This document shows positions 43,576-52,135 of a stretch of DNA of 64,000 bases, in pieces. Under the pieces are notes generated by a model that was given only the letters and a program-made list of their open reading frames with translations, had not been told where the DNA came from and searched no databases. Position 1 is the first letter of the stretch; each line of letters begins with the position of its first letter. This stretch comes from Chloroflexota bacterium. Lineage in GTDB: Bacteria; Chloroflexota; Anaerolineae; Anaerolineales; UBA11579. The position numbers and the translations under genes are program-made. The stretch covers positions 1-64,000 of the forward strand of contig VRUJ01000008.1 of NCBI GenBank assembly GCA_019456165.1. Reading direction: 5' to 3'.

Positions 43576-44433
43576 TTATTCTGCAACTAACGCTCCTTTG
43601 AGCAACGCGACAGCCCCATAGCCCACAACCGAGTGTCTGTCACCGCTGGTTTCCCCGGAGGTGCTGTAATGCAGCAGCTCAGTCCCATTGGCGCCTAAAT
43701 CCTGCGCGGCCCAAAGCACAGCTGCAACTGCCATCACCCCGCAGGCATAACCTTTGCCCGTCTGCTGTGTTTCGAGAACCCCCTCAGGAGAAAGCTCCTT
43801 GATCTGGCGCAGCATTTCGCTATCCAGCTCTTGAGCTTTGGATTGGGGATAAAAATGAGAGAGGTCTGTGCTAGCAATCATAAAAGCATCACGGTCGCGC
43901 AATACTTCTGCCAGGCCGCGCCCCAGCAGGTGTGCCATTTCGGGTTGATCGCTGGAGATCATCACAGGCAGCAATTTGAAATCTCCTGCAAGGGCGCGCT
44001 GCAAAAAAGGCAGCTCAATTTCTATCGCATGCTCAGAGTCATTAGCGATGGGGGCCAGCTCTAAACCCGACTCTTTTTCCAAGAATTGCTGCAATTCACT
44101 CATTGAGTTACTGTCAACCGGCAAGGATCCTAAAGGAGTGGTGTAGGCTTGATGCGCTGTGGTCAACAACTGTTTCGGGTGAGAGCCGTGAAAGGGTGAA
44201 ACCACAGCCACCAAATCGAATTCCTGGTTGTGCACAGCCTGGAATGAGTGCCCGGCGGTCTTGCCGGAGAAACGGTAGCCTGCGTGGGGTGCGATCAGAG
44301 CCACAACATCGCCGATTAACTTGGGGATACGCGCCTGGTTGATAAACTCATCCACTTGCTGGGCAAGCTGCTCTGGGTCTTTGCTGTACCAGGTGCCAGC
44401 TATTGGAGAGGGGCGCAGCTTAGAAATTGCCAT
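43576..44433 (-). CDS. AmmeMemoRadiSam system protein B (Memo family)
   Basis: A 285-residue Memo-family protein, related in fold to extradiol dioxygenases. Expected metal or active-site residues are visible in IAPHAGYRFSGKTAGHSF near residue 47, VVSPFHGSH, and ASTDLSHFYP near 190. GYACGVMAVAAVL contains the conserved cysteine near the C terminus. It is encoded on the opposite strand to the radical SAM member of the same three-protein system. GGAG lies directly before the ATG and overlaps a possible -10 TAGAAT. Confidence 0.92.
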   Translation of the reverse strand: MAISKLRPSPIAGTWYSKDPEQLAQQVDEFINQARIPKLIGDVVALIAPHAGYRFSGKTAGHSFQAVHNQEFDLVAVVSPFHGSHPKQLLTTAHQAYTTPLGSLPVDSNSMSELQQFLEKESGLELAPIANDSEHAIEIELPFLQRALAGDFKLLPVMISSDQPEMAHLLGRGLAEVLRDRDAFMIASTDLSHFYPQSKAQELDSEMLRQIKELSPEGVLETQQTGKGYACGVMAVAAVLWAAQDLGANGTELLHYSTSGETSGDRHSVVGYGAVALLKGALVAE

Positions 44434-44634
44434 ACTCCATTCTAACCCCCAAGGTCGAGAAAAAACGAATCATTTCTCAAGAATCGCAGGTCGTTAGGCT
44501 TTGGTTGACCGGTAATAAGTTGCTTGGTGAAGAGTACGATTTCGGGTGAGACGGTGATTATGAGTTACATGTCCAAGCCAGCTTCCCAAGTATAATTAGG
44601 GCTTGCGAAAAACCTTGCGACTCAGAGAACCCCT

Positions 44635-46272
44635 TTGAAAAGAAATCTCGTCTTCCATCCGCTGATATTTGCCCTTTATCCCATACTTGCGCTGTTGGCC
44701 GCTAACCTCAACCAGCTGCCAGCCTCGGAAGCCTACCGGGCAGTGCTGGTATCCGGAATTTCAGCTATGCTGCTGTGGGCGGCTCTCAGGCTTTTGGTGA
44801 AGAATTGGGCACGCGCCGGCCTGCTCACCAGCCTGGTTTTGATATTGTTCTATACCTATGGGCATGTCTACGCCGTCAGCCTGAAATGGAGCTCTGAGAG
44901 CGCTCTGGTAAGTGGGCCAAAATTACTGCTGCCATTATGGGGAGTGTTCCTGGTTGTAGGCGTGTGGTTGGTATTGAGAAAGCTGCCCAAAACGGAGAAC
45001 CTCACAAATTATCTGCATTGGGTGGGGGTGGTTTTACTTGCCATGCCGTTATATTCAATTATCTCATTTCAATTCAGGCTTGCCTCCAATTCTGCAGAGG
45101 AGCTTGCTGCCGATGATGGCGCACAGGTCAGCGAGATTGCCAGCCTGCAAAACGAGGACGAGCTGCCCGACATCTATTACATTGTGCTGGATGGCTACGC
45201 GCGCGAGGACACATTAGCAGAACTATATGATCACGACAACTCGGAACTGATTAACTACCTGGAGCAGAGCGGATTTTTCGTAGGTGATGAGAGTTATTCT
45301 AACTACGATCAAACTTTCCTCTCCCTGCCTTCATCCTTGAACATGGCTTATTTCACCGACCTGCTGGACGTGCAGGGGGACGATCCATACGACCACAATG
45401 CGCACGTGCGGCTTGTGCGGGATAACCAGGTGCGCAGGCTTTTGGAAGCGGCCGGTTACCAGACGGTGAGTTTCCACACAGGGCATGGATTAACCACGCT
45501 AACCAACACCGATCACTACCTCAAGGTAGGAGGCCAGAGCGAATCTCCCACGGCTACTGCCATCACGGTTGGTGATTTGGAATTCAAGCTCAATCCCTTC
45601 GAGGTCTTGCTGCTGGAGACCAGCGCATTGAGGCCTCTGTTTGGGACGGTGTTCCAGAGCGTGGCTGAGGGTGAGAAATACCAGCAGCGCCGCGACCGCA
45701 TTCACTTCACCTTTTCAAACATCTCCCGTTTCGCGCAAGAGGAAGGCAATTACTTCGTCTTCGCGCACATCATCGCCCCGCACCCCCCCTTCGTCTTCCT
45801 GGCCGACGGCGAACCCAGGATCAACCTGCGGCCGTTCAGCATCGCGGACGGCTCACACTTTGTGGGCAACAAGGGCACGCGCGGCGAATATATCACTGGC
45901 TACCGCGAGCAATTGATCTACACTAACACCCTTTTGATGGCCGCTATCGAAGATATTCTGATGCAATCCGAAACGCCTCCAGTGATAATCGTACAAGCTG
46001 ACCATGGTCCCGGCGCTTACTTCGAGTGGAATTTGCTGGAGGGCACTGACTTGCAAGAACGCTACGGTATATTGAACGCTTACTATCTCCCCGGCGGCGA
46101 GCAGGGTTGGCTGTACCCCAGCATCACCCCGGTAAACTCCTTCCGGGTGGTCTTCAATCGCTACCTGGGCGCTGATTTCGAGCTGCTGCCTGACGAGATG
46201 TACTTCTCTAATTGGAGCACGCCCTACGATTTTGTGGAGATTACCGACAGGTTGGTGGGTGAACTGGAATAG
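44635..46272 (+). CDS. Membrane-anchored alkaline-phosphatase/sulfatase-fold enzyme, LTA-synthase-like
   Basis: A 545-residue protein with a TTG start. About five membrane helices occupy residues 5-165, followed by an extracytoplasmic catalytic domain of the alkaline-phosphatase superfamily. The metal-binding start is DIYYIVLDGYARED near residue 178, a possible nucleophile region is QTFLSLPSSLNMAYF near 223, HIIAPHPPFVF lies near 380, and ADHGPGAYF is near 460. This layout resembles lipoteichoic acid synthases and related phosphoglycerol transferases, but the usual nucleophile is not certain here. A TATAAT at 44591-44596 is the likely -10. Confidence 0.85.
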   Translation: MKRNLVFHPLIFALYPILALLAANLNQLPASEAYRAVLVSGISAMLLWAALRLLVKNWARAGLLTSLVLILFYTYGHVYAVSLKWSSESALVSGPKLLLPLWGVFLVVGVWLVLRKLPKTENLTNYLHWVGVVLLAMPLYSIISFQFRLASNSAEELAADDGAQVSEIASLQNEDELPDIYYIVLDGYAREDTLAELYDHDNSELINYLEQSGFFVGDESYSNYDQTFLSLPSSLNMAYFTDLLDVQGDDPYDHNAHVRLVRDNQVRRLLEAAGYQTVSFHTGHGLTTLTNTDHYLKVGGQSESPTATAITVGDLEFKLNPFEVLLLETSALRPLFGTVFQSVAEGEKYQQRRDRIHFTFSNISRFAQEEGNYFVFAHIIAPHPPFVFLADGEPRINLRPFSIADGSHFVGNKGTRGEYITGYREQLIYTNTLLMAAIEDILMQSETPPVIIVQADHGPGAYFEWNLLEGTDLQERYGILNAYYLPGGEQGWLYPSITPVNSFRVVFNRYLGADFELLPDEMYFSNWSTPYDFVEITDRLVGELE

Positions 46273-46308
46273 TGAAGAATAAGCGCTAACTTTAATAGGA
46301 GAGACCCC

Positions 46309-46626
46309 ATGCCCCTCCCCCAAATTCAACAAAGCGTAGCCCAATTCGTGCAGCAGCACGGTTTAGAGACCAGCGTTGAGGCGCGCCTGCTGGACTTGCT
46401 CTCTGAGGTGGGCGAATTGGCTAAAGAGGTCTTAAAGGGCGGCGATTACGGGAAAACTGGCTTTACCCCCACAGACGACTGGGAGGGCGAGCTAGCCGAC
46501 GCGCTCTTTTCCCTGATCTGCCTGGCCAACTCCACAGAGGTAGACTTGGAGGCAGCCTTGTTCGCTGCGCTTGAGAAATATCGCGCGAGGCTGGAAGAAA
46601 AAGGTGATGCCGGTTCGGGGAGGTGA
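46309..46626 (+). CDS. MazG-like nucleotide pyrophosphohydrolase
   Basis: A 105-residue protein of the all-alpha NTP pyrophosphatase superfamily. The metal-binding helices are LLDLLSEVGELAKEVLKG near residue 25-42 and GELADALFSLICLAN near 63-77, giving the expected E-x2-E and E-x2-D pairs. It is the single-domain type that hydrolyses aberrant or alarmone nucleotides. TAGGAGAG precedes the ATG. It follows the membrane enzyme gene by 36 bases on the same strand. Confidence 0.88.
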   Translation: MPLPQIQQSVAQFVQQHGLETSVEARLLDLLSEVGELAKEVLKGGDYGKTGFTPTDDWEGELADALFSLICLANSTEVDLEAALFAALEKYRARLEEKGDAGSGR

Positions 46627-46996
46627 CGAAAAGGGCCGGGGATGGGGTAACCTGTATTGGGAATCGGGAGTGGATCTGCTGGAAATCAATTCTTTCAAAA
46701 CAACATATTTTTGACAAATGGAAAAAGCCCACAGTCTTCTATTTTAGACCATCTTATACTCCCAACTCCAGGACTCAATTCTTATAAATTTCAACAACTA
46801 CATATATAATATAGGTATATAAATTATCATCGCGGGTTGATAATGGGAATTATTTTTTTTGAGGAGTTTCAGATAGCAGAAAATTTGGCATTCTCATTTG
46901 TAATCTTTGATAAGCAATTGGATAATGCATTTTCTTCAATCATCAAGATCGATACTGAATAGTATTAATAAACATTACATCACAAGGAGCAGCGCG
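46627..46996. other. Intergenic region upstream of the ABC-2 operon
   Basis: About 370 AT-rich bases. A TATAAT-containing AT tract near 46800-46830 and a TTGACA near 46710 are seen but their spacing does not make a clear promoter. There is no RNA gene or convincing small ORF. It presumably carries the promoter and leader of the transporter operon. Confidence 0.4.
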
Positions 46997-47869
46997 ATGA
47001 GTGTTATCGAAATCAATAATCTGACGAAGTATTATGGAAAAGCTAGAGGCATTATTGACGTTGACCTAAAGGTGGAAGAGGGTGAAATATTCGGCTTTAT
47101 CGGCCCCAATGGAGCAGGGAAATCAACGACCATAAGATTATTGTTGTCTTTGATCTATCCCAGCGGAGGAAGTGCGAAAATCTTCGGCAAGGACGTTATC
47201 GAGCAAGGATCTGAGATAAGACGAAATATTGGTTATTTGCCTGGTGAAGTTTTTTACTACGACAAGATGAAGGTCATTGACCTGCTAAAATATTCGGCCA
47301 GCTTTTACAAAAAGGACTGCATGGATAGAATGCATGAATTAGCCGAAATTATGGAGCTTGATCTTAAGAAAAGGATAGACGATCTCTCCTATGGCAACAA
47401 AAAGAAAGTGGGTATTGTGCAAGGGCTTTTGCATCAACCAGACCTGTATTTATTGGACGAACCGACCAGCGGTCTCGACCCTCTTATGCAGCAAAAATTC
47501 TTTAATCTCATCCGAGAGGAGAATGCTAGAGGCGCTACGATTTTCTTTTCATCGCACATCCTTGCTGAGGTGCAAAAAATGTGCAGCCGGGTTGCCATAA
47601 TCCGAGAAGGTGAAATTGTTAAAACTGAAGATATTCAAACTCTTCAAGATGACAACTACAAGAAAATCCGGGTTAAAGCCAAAGACCTGGATGAAAAGCG
47701 ATTTAATTTGGACGGCGTGACCAATCTGGTACGAGAAAATAATTCGGTAAATTTCTTCTACAATGGCGATATCAATGCGATTATGAAAGTGATCAGTGCA
47801 AATGCAATTTCTGATCTCACAATCGAAGAGCCTACCTTAGAAGAGATCTTCATGCATTATTACGTATAG
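46997..47869 (+). CDS. ABC-2 type transporter ATP-binding protein
   Basis: A 290-residue ATPase starting MSVIEINNLTKYYG, with AAGGAG before the ATG at 46997; a longer frame to 46907 has no support. Walker A is GPNGAGKSTT near residue 37, the signature LSYGNKKKVGIVQ is non-standard, Walker B is LYLLDEPTSGLDP, and the H-loop histidine is in FSSHILAEV. The C-terminal ~80 residues form an accessory domain common in the bacitracin/lantibiotic-type subgroup. It powers the two permeases encoded next. Export of a peptide or lipid-like compound is likely. Confidence 0.93.
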   Translation: MSVIEINNLTKYYGKARGIIDVDLKVEEGEIFGFIGPNGAGKSTTIRLLLSLIYPSGGSAKIFGKDVIEQGSEIRRNIGYLPGEVFYYDKMKVIDLLKYSASFYKKDCMDRMHELAEIMELDLKKRIDDLSYGNKKKVGIVQGLLHQPDLYLLDEPTSGLDPLMQQKFFNLIREENARGATIFFSSHILAEVQKMCSRVAIIREGEIVKTEDIQTLQDDNYKKIRVKAKDLDEKRFNLDGVTNLVRENNSVNFFYNGDINAIMKVISANAISDLTIEEPTLEEIFMHYYV

Positions 47870-47878
47870 GTGATGACG

Positions 47879-48679
47879 ATGAATATTTATATGCATGAGT
47901 TAAAAATGAATTTTCGGTCCGTCATCAGTTGGTCCGTCGCGGTTTTTCTAATGATCTTTTTATATATGTCAATTTTTTCATCCCTCGCTGTCGATGCAGA
48001 AGTTTTGAATGATATGATGTCAGAATTTCCGGAAGAGTTCTTAATAGCATTCGGCATGGACGGAGTAGACTTGTCAGCCGTACTAGGGTATTTTGGAATT
48101 ACCATGCTCTTTTCTCAATTATTAATATCCATCCAAGCGGCCAATTATGGGTTTTCCTTAATTTCGGTTGAGGAAAGAGAGCTGACGGCAAATTTTCTCC
48201 TGACCAAACCTGTCGGTCGCACAAAGATCTTGACCAGCAAATTGCTTGCCGCGCTCACCAGTCTTGCGATAACTAGTGTCGTAATTTGGGGAAGCAGCTT
48301 TATTTCCATAAGTATTTTCAGGGATGGGAGACCCTATGATACCAATACATTGGTCTTACTTCTATTAACGACAACGTTTTTAGCATTGTTTTTTCTGATG
48401 GTTGGCTTGTTGATCTCATTGTTAGTGAGAAAGATAAGGAATGTGACTCCATTTTCCATGGGACTTGTATTTGGGCTGTTTGTCATCAACGCTTTTGGCG
48501 GTATGATCGGCGATGATAAATTAACCTATATCACCCCGTTCAGTCATTTTGATGCCACCTATATCGTAAAGAATGCAGCCTTTGATCTCCCCTTGGTGTC
48601 CATCAGTGTAGCGGTGATCGTTATCTCTGTGGTAGCCAGTTATTGGTTGTATGAAAAAAGAAATATACACTCTGTGTAA
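47879..48679 (+). CDS. ABC-2 type transporter permease 1
   Basis: A permease of about 266 residues with six membrane helices. I start at ATG 47879 (MNIYMHELKMNF) with AGGTGAT upstream; GTG 47870 and ATG 47873 are also in frame. The N terminus parallels that of the next gene (MNIFIREVKANF), and both contain an SVEERE/SKEERD-type motif followed by a TKPVGRTKILTSKL-type coupling segment. The two permeases are homologous and probably form a heterodimer with the ATPase upstream. Confidence 0.9.
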   Translation: MNIYMHELKMNFRSVISWSVAVFLMIFLYMSIFSSLAVDAEVLNDMMSEFPEEFLIAFGMDGVDLSAVLGYFGITMLFSQLLISIQAANYGFSLISVEERELTANFLLTKPVGRTKILTSKLLAALTSLAITSVVIWGSSFISISIFRDGRPYDTNTLVLLLLTTTFLALFFLMVGLLISLLVRKIRNVTPFSMGLVFGLFVINAFGGMIGDDKLTYITPFSHFDATYIVKNAAFDLPLVSISVAVIVISVVASYWLYEKRNIHSV

Positions 48680-48691
48680 GGAAGAGAAGAT

Positions 48692-49486
48692 ATGAATATC
48701 TTTATAAGAGAAGTCAAAGCGAATTTTAGATCTCTGCTGATTTGGGGCGGGATTGTGATCTTATTTGTTTTCATCGGCATCACAAAGTTTTCGGCATATG
48801 ATGGCAACCCTGAAATGCTGGCGATATTAGACAGTATGCCTCCTGCTTTGTTAGAGGCTTTTCAAATGAATGCCTTCAACCTAACTACAATCACAGGTTT
48901 TTATGGCGTGATGTTCACCTATTTCGCTCTGATGGTCACGATCTCGGCGGCGATGTGGGGCAGCGACATCATTTCCAAAGAAGAGCGTGATAAAACGGTT
49001 GAATTTACCCTATCACTGCCGGTAACCAGGGAAAAACTCGTCACCGCTAAGATATTGGCAGCATTGGTCAATTGCATCGGTTTGCTCTTAATCATGTGGG
49101 GTATATCTTTAGTTGCAGTTGCTCAATACGAACCTGATAGTGCGTTTTTTGAATTTCTTACATTGCTAATGGTTGCCCTATTCTTCATGCAGATAGTGTT
49201 CTTGGCTGTAGGGATTTTGCTAGGATGCGCCCTGAAGGATTACAAACGCGCAGGGTCAATCGCGGTATCGCTGATACTGGTCACCTACTTTTTCTCTGTG
49301 ATTTCGGGCTTGAATGAAAACCTGGACTTCCTAAAATACTTTACGCCATTCAAGTATTTCAATCCTGCAACACTGCTGCATGAGTCTAGTATTGATCTTA
49401 ATTACGTGTGGTTGTCCTTAGGTATCACCGCATTGTGTATCATTGGTGGGTACATAACTTATGCAAAGAGAGATTTATACATTTAG
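48692..49486 (+). CDS. ABC-2 type transporter permease 2
   Basis: A 264-residue six-helix permease, 12 bases after permease 1, with GGAAGAGAAG before the ATG. SKEERDKTVEFTLSLPVTREKLVTAK near residue 110 is the conserved cytoplasmic coupling segment of this permease group. It completes the ATPase-permease-permease operon. A hairpin about 90 bases downstream may end the transcript. Confidence 0.9.
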   Translation: MNIFIREVKANFRSLLIWGGIVILFVFIGITKFSAYDGNPEMLAILDSMPPALLEAFQMNAFNLTTITGFYGVMFTYFALMVTISAAMWGSDIISKEERDKTVEFTLSLPVTREKLVTAKILAALVNCIGLLLIMWGISLVAVAQYEPDSAFFEFLTLLMVALFFMQIVFLAVGILLGCALKDYKRAGSIAVSLILVTYFFSVISGLNENLDFLKYFTPFKYFNPATLLHESSIDLNYVWLSLGITALCIIGGYITYAKRDLYI

Positions 49487-49573
49487 TTGATAATTGACCA
49501 ATAGAAATGATCAGAACCAGGAGCGATCAATACAGGGCTACCAGATCCAAGTATTACAAGGCGCCAATTGGAG

Positions 49574-49612
49574 AGAAACAAGATACCATCCATTTCTCCG
49601 GATGGCGTTTCT
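49574..49612 (+). terminator. Possible terminator of the ABC-2 operon
   Basis: CCATCC (49586-49591) pairs with GGATGG (49600-49605), and outside it AGAAAC pairs with GTTTCT after an internal loop, followed by TATAAATT. It is a plausible but imperfect terminator. Confidence 0.4.
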
Positions 49613-49790
49613 TATAAATTGGAAAACTGGTCTCCCTCTAAATAAACGCACGATCATTAGTAATTATTGACGCTGAATTATCTAAACTGAACTCACAATT
49701 TACTCCTGCTAAACAATTATCATGATTTTGGCAGGAATCCTGCTATTAATAATGGTATTATGAATATAAATCTTGTCTGAGTTTTGCTAT

Positions 49791-50504
49791 ATGCTGAAAA
49801 AGTTCAATCAAAATAAACACAGCCCTGGGAAATCCCAAAAACAAAGCGAAAAAAAAGTTGAACCGAACCAAAGTCTTGGTTCCAGTAATAGCACCTTGCT
49901 ACCGTCCGACAACAGTAAAAATAAAGCGGAGGAATATATCTCCAAGGTAAGAGAAAAAATCGATAAGTTGGTTGACGAGTATGCCACCGGGAATATTAGC
50001 CGTAAGCAGTTCAAAGAACTTTACGGCCACTATCAAAGAGAGATCAAAACGATTTCCGATTATGTTGTGCGGGATCCGAAAGAATGGGAAAACGCGGCAA
50101 CCGACGGTAAAAGCATATTAATAAGAAAACAGTATAGCGCTAAAGCTGAGGCGTTCGCGATCTATGATAATGCCTCAGGCATGCCAATTTACGGTTTAGG
50201 AAAATTTCGTATGGACCCGGCCTTGCTGGTCCCTATGTTGTCTTCCTATCGATCAGCTACAAGAGAGGTATTTGGTGGGGGAATTCAGATAATGCAAATG
50301 GAGGGAGGTATTTGGCTTTCATTCATTAATGGAAAATTTACCACCTTGATCGCTCTTATTACCAACGAACCATCTAGCCAACAGCAGGATTTTCTTGGAG
50401 AATTACACGAGGTGTTCGAAAGGGCAAACAAAAAGGTTCTAGAAGCACCCCAGATTAAAAAAGAAGATCTATTATTCCCCCACGAATTGTTCGTAGAGAA
50501 ATAG
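49791..50504 (+). CDS. Unknown protein, possible longin/roadblock-like partner of the Rab-like GTPase
   Basis: A protein of about 237 residues (ATG 49791; TTG 49773 is an alternative). The first ~45 residues are low-complexity and charged. Residues ~45-90 form a predicted helical hairpin (KAEEYISKVREKIDKLVDEY). From about 125 a single alpha/beta domain follows (AEAFAIYDNASGMPIYGLG, then IQIMQMEGGIWLSFING and TTLIALITNEP), whose strand pattern recalls roadblock or longin domains that partner small GTPases. I do not recognise a family by sequence. It ends 19 bases before the GTPase gene, which supports a functional link. Confidence 0.7.
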   Translation: MLKKFNQNKHSPGKSQKQSEKKVEPNQSLGSSNSTLLPSDNSKNKAEEYISKVREKIDKLVDEYATGNISRKQFKELYGHYQREIKTISDYVVRDPKEWENAATDGKSILIRKQYSAKAEAFAIYDNASGMPIYGLGKFRMDPALLVPMLSSYRSATREVFGGGIQIMQMEGGIWLSFINGKFTTLIALITNEPSSQQQDFLGELHEVFERANKKVLEAPQIKKEDLLFPHELFVEK

Positions 50505-50523
50505 AAACACACGCATCTGAAAC

Positions 50524-51045
50524 GTGGATAATTCCTCATTTGAACAAACAATCCCGACATTAAAAGTCATTGTTGCCGGAGACGGAACAGTTGGGAAAAC
50601 GTCTCTTATCAGGCAATATTGCGAAGGTAAATTCGAGAAATCCCGCGTGGCAACTATTGGCGTAGATTTTCAAATCCAAACCATTGAGCTGCCCTCTGGT
50701 ACCGTAAAGTTATCCATTTGGGATGTGGCAGGCCAGAAGCAGTTTAAATCGGTGCGTGAAATTTTTTACCGGGGCGCCCTGGCCACCGCTTTGGTCTTTG
50801 ATGTGTCTAATCCGGAAAGTCTGGTAAATTTGAAAACCTGGCATGAAGAAATCACATCTATCTCTCCATCACAAAAATTTCTGGTGATCGGAAACAAAAT
50901 CGACTTGCAAGCCACGCATGCCTTGCAAAACGCACGCGGATTTGCCGCCTCAATTAAAGCGGGTTATTTGGAAACCAGCGCTTTGAGTGGGGAACATGTA
51001 CCAGAAATGTTCACATTGCTTGCTGGTTTGGCAAATTCAATTTAA
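50524..51045 (+). CDS. Rab/Ras-like small GTPase
   Basis: A 173-residue GTPase strikingly like eukaryotic Rab proteins. The P-loop is GDGTVGKTS (residues 19-27). Switch I contains ATIGVDFQIQT around T44, matching the Rab TIGVDF signature. Switch II has WDVAGQ (66-71). The base-recognition motifs are NKID (124-127) and ETSA (150-153). There is no C-terminal cysteine for prenylation. It uses a GTG start. Small Ras-like GTPases such as MglA control polarity in some bacteria, but this one is closer in motifs to Rab. Its role here is unknown; the neighbours are a putative partner protein upstream and an Mre11-like phosphoesterase downstream. Confidence 0.93.
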   Translation: MDNSSFEQTIPTLKVIVAGDGTVGKTSLIRQYCEGKFEKSRVATIGVDFQIQTIELPSGTVKLSIWDVAGQKQFKSVREIFYRGALATALVFDVSNPESLVNLKTWHEEITSISPSQKFLVIGNKIDLQATHALQNARGFAASIKAGYLETSALSGEHVPEMFTLLAGLANSI

Positions 51046-51074
51046 AGGTATTTCTAACTGGGAAACAAAAATAA

Positions 51075-52127
51075 GTGGCCCAAAATCCCTTAAAAATATT
51101 ATTCTTGGCGGATTCACATTTGGGATTTGACCTCCCCATGCGCCCAAGAATTGAAAGACGCAGGAGAGGGCAAGATTTTTTTGCAAACTATGCACATATT
51201 TTAGACAAAGCTCAACCCGGCGATATTGATCTGGTAATTCACGGGGGTGATATGTTCTTTCGCGCCAGAATTCCCCCACTGATAGTAGATATGGCTCTTG
51301 CGCGCCTGGTGGAGGTTGCCAACCGGGGCATACCAGTCTATATCGTCCCAGGAAACCACGAAAGGTCAAAGATCCCGCCGCATCTTTTTTTGGGGCATAA
51401 AAACATATTTGTATTCGATAAACCAAAAACATTTTTATTTAAAGCAGGCGATGCAAGCATCGCATTATCTGGTTTTCCATTCGCCAGGAAAATTGAAGGG
51501 CGCTTCCAAGACTTGGTCACGCAAACTGGATTCTCTGAGCAGCAGGCAGACGTGCGCTTGCTCTGCATACACCAAACGGTAGAAGGTGCTCAAGTAGGGC
51601 CAAAAGATTTCACCTTCCGTCATGGCCCCGATATTATCCCTGGCGCTGAAATTCCAGGAGATTTCAGCGCCATATTATCCGGCCATATCCACAGAAGCCA
51701 GTTGCTGACCCGCGACCTAGAGAAACGCCGCATGGCTGCCCCAGTGATCTATCCGGGTTCGATTGAACGCACCTCATTTGCCGAAAGATTTGAGGACAAG
51801 CACTATGTAACCATCCAGATAGACCCTCTTGCGCAGGATAAGATCGCCCAGGTAGATTTCCATAAACTCGCTACGCGCCCCATGATCAAGCTCGAAATTC
51901 CCGCCCAAAATCAAAGTCTGGAAACTGTTACAAAAAGTATTCAGAATAAATTACATACGTTAGATTCTGAATCTATTGTGCGTTTACAACTCAACGGATT
52001 GATCTCAAAGCAGGTTGAAAGCACAATGACAGCCAGTTATTTGCGTTCCATCGCTCCAGAGAGCATGAATATTTCTCTGGCCTACACTTGGGGTAGACCT
52101 GGCGAGAAACCACCTTTTGGTTCTTAG
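51075..52127 (+). CDS. Mre11/SbcD-like metallophosphoesterase
   Basis: A 350-residue calcineurin-like phosphoesterase with a GTG start, 29 bases after the GTPase gene. The metal-binding motifs are ADSHLGFD near residue 12, HGGDMFF near 56, PGNHERSK near 90, and SGHIHRSQ near 205. Order and spacing match the exonuclease SbcD/Mre11/YhaO group, and the C-terminal ~90 residues could be a capping domain. No SbcC/Rad50 partner is next to it. It may be a DNA repair nuclease, or serve the GTPase module if the three genes form one transcript. Confidence 0.9.
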   Translation: MAQNPLKILFLADSHLGFDLPMRPRIERRRRGQDFFANYAHILDKAQPGDIDLVIHGGDMFFRARIPPLIVDMALARLVEVANRGIPVYIVPGNHERSKIPPHLFLGHKNIFVFDKPKTFLFKAGDASIALSGFPFARKIEGRFQDLVTQTGFSEQQADVRLLCIHQTVEGAQVGPKDFTFRHGPDIIPGAEIPGDFSAILSGHIHRSQLLTRDLEKRRMAAPVIYPGSIERTSFAERFEDKHYVTIQIDPLAQDKIAQVDFHKLATRPMIKLEIPAQNQSLETVTKSIQNKLHTLDSESIVRLQLNGLISKQVESTMTASYLRSIAPESMNISLAYTWGRPGEKPPFGS

Positions 52128-52135
52128 GGCTTTGC

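Noticed and set aside
46463-46732. 89-codon minus-strand frame over the mazG-like gene
   Set aside because: Antisense of a gene with clear metal-binding motifs; arginine/proline-rich and without a ribosome binding site.
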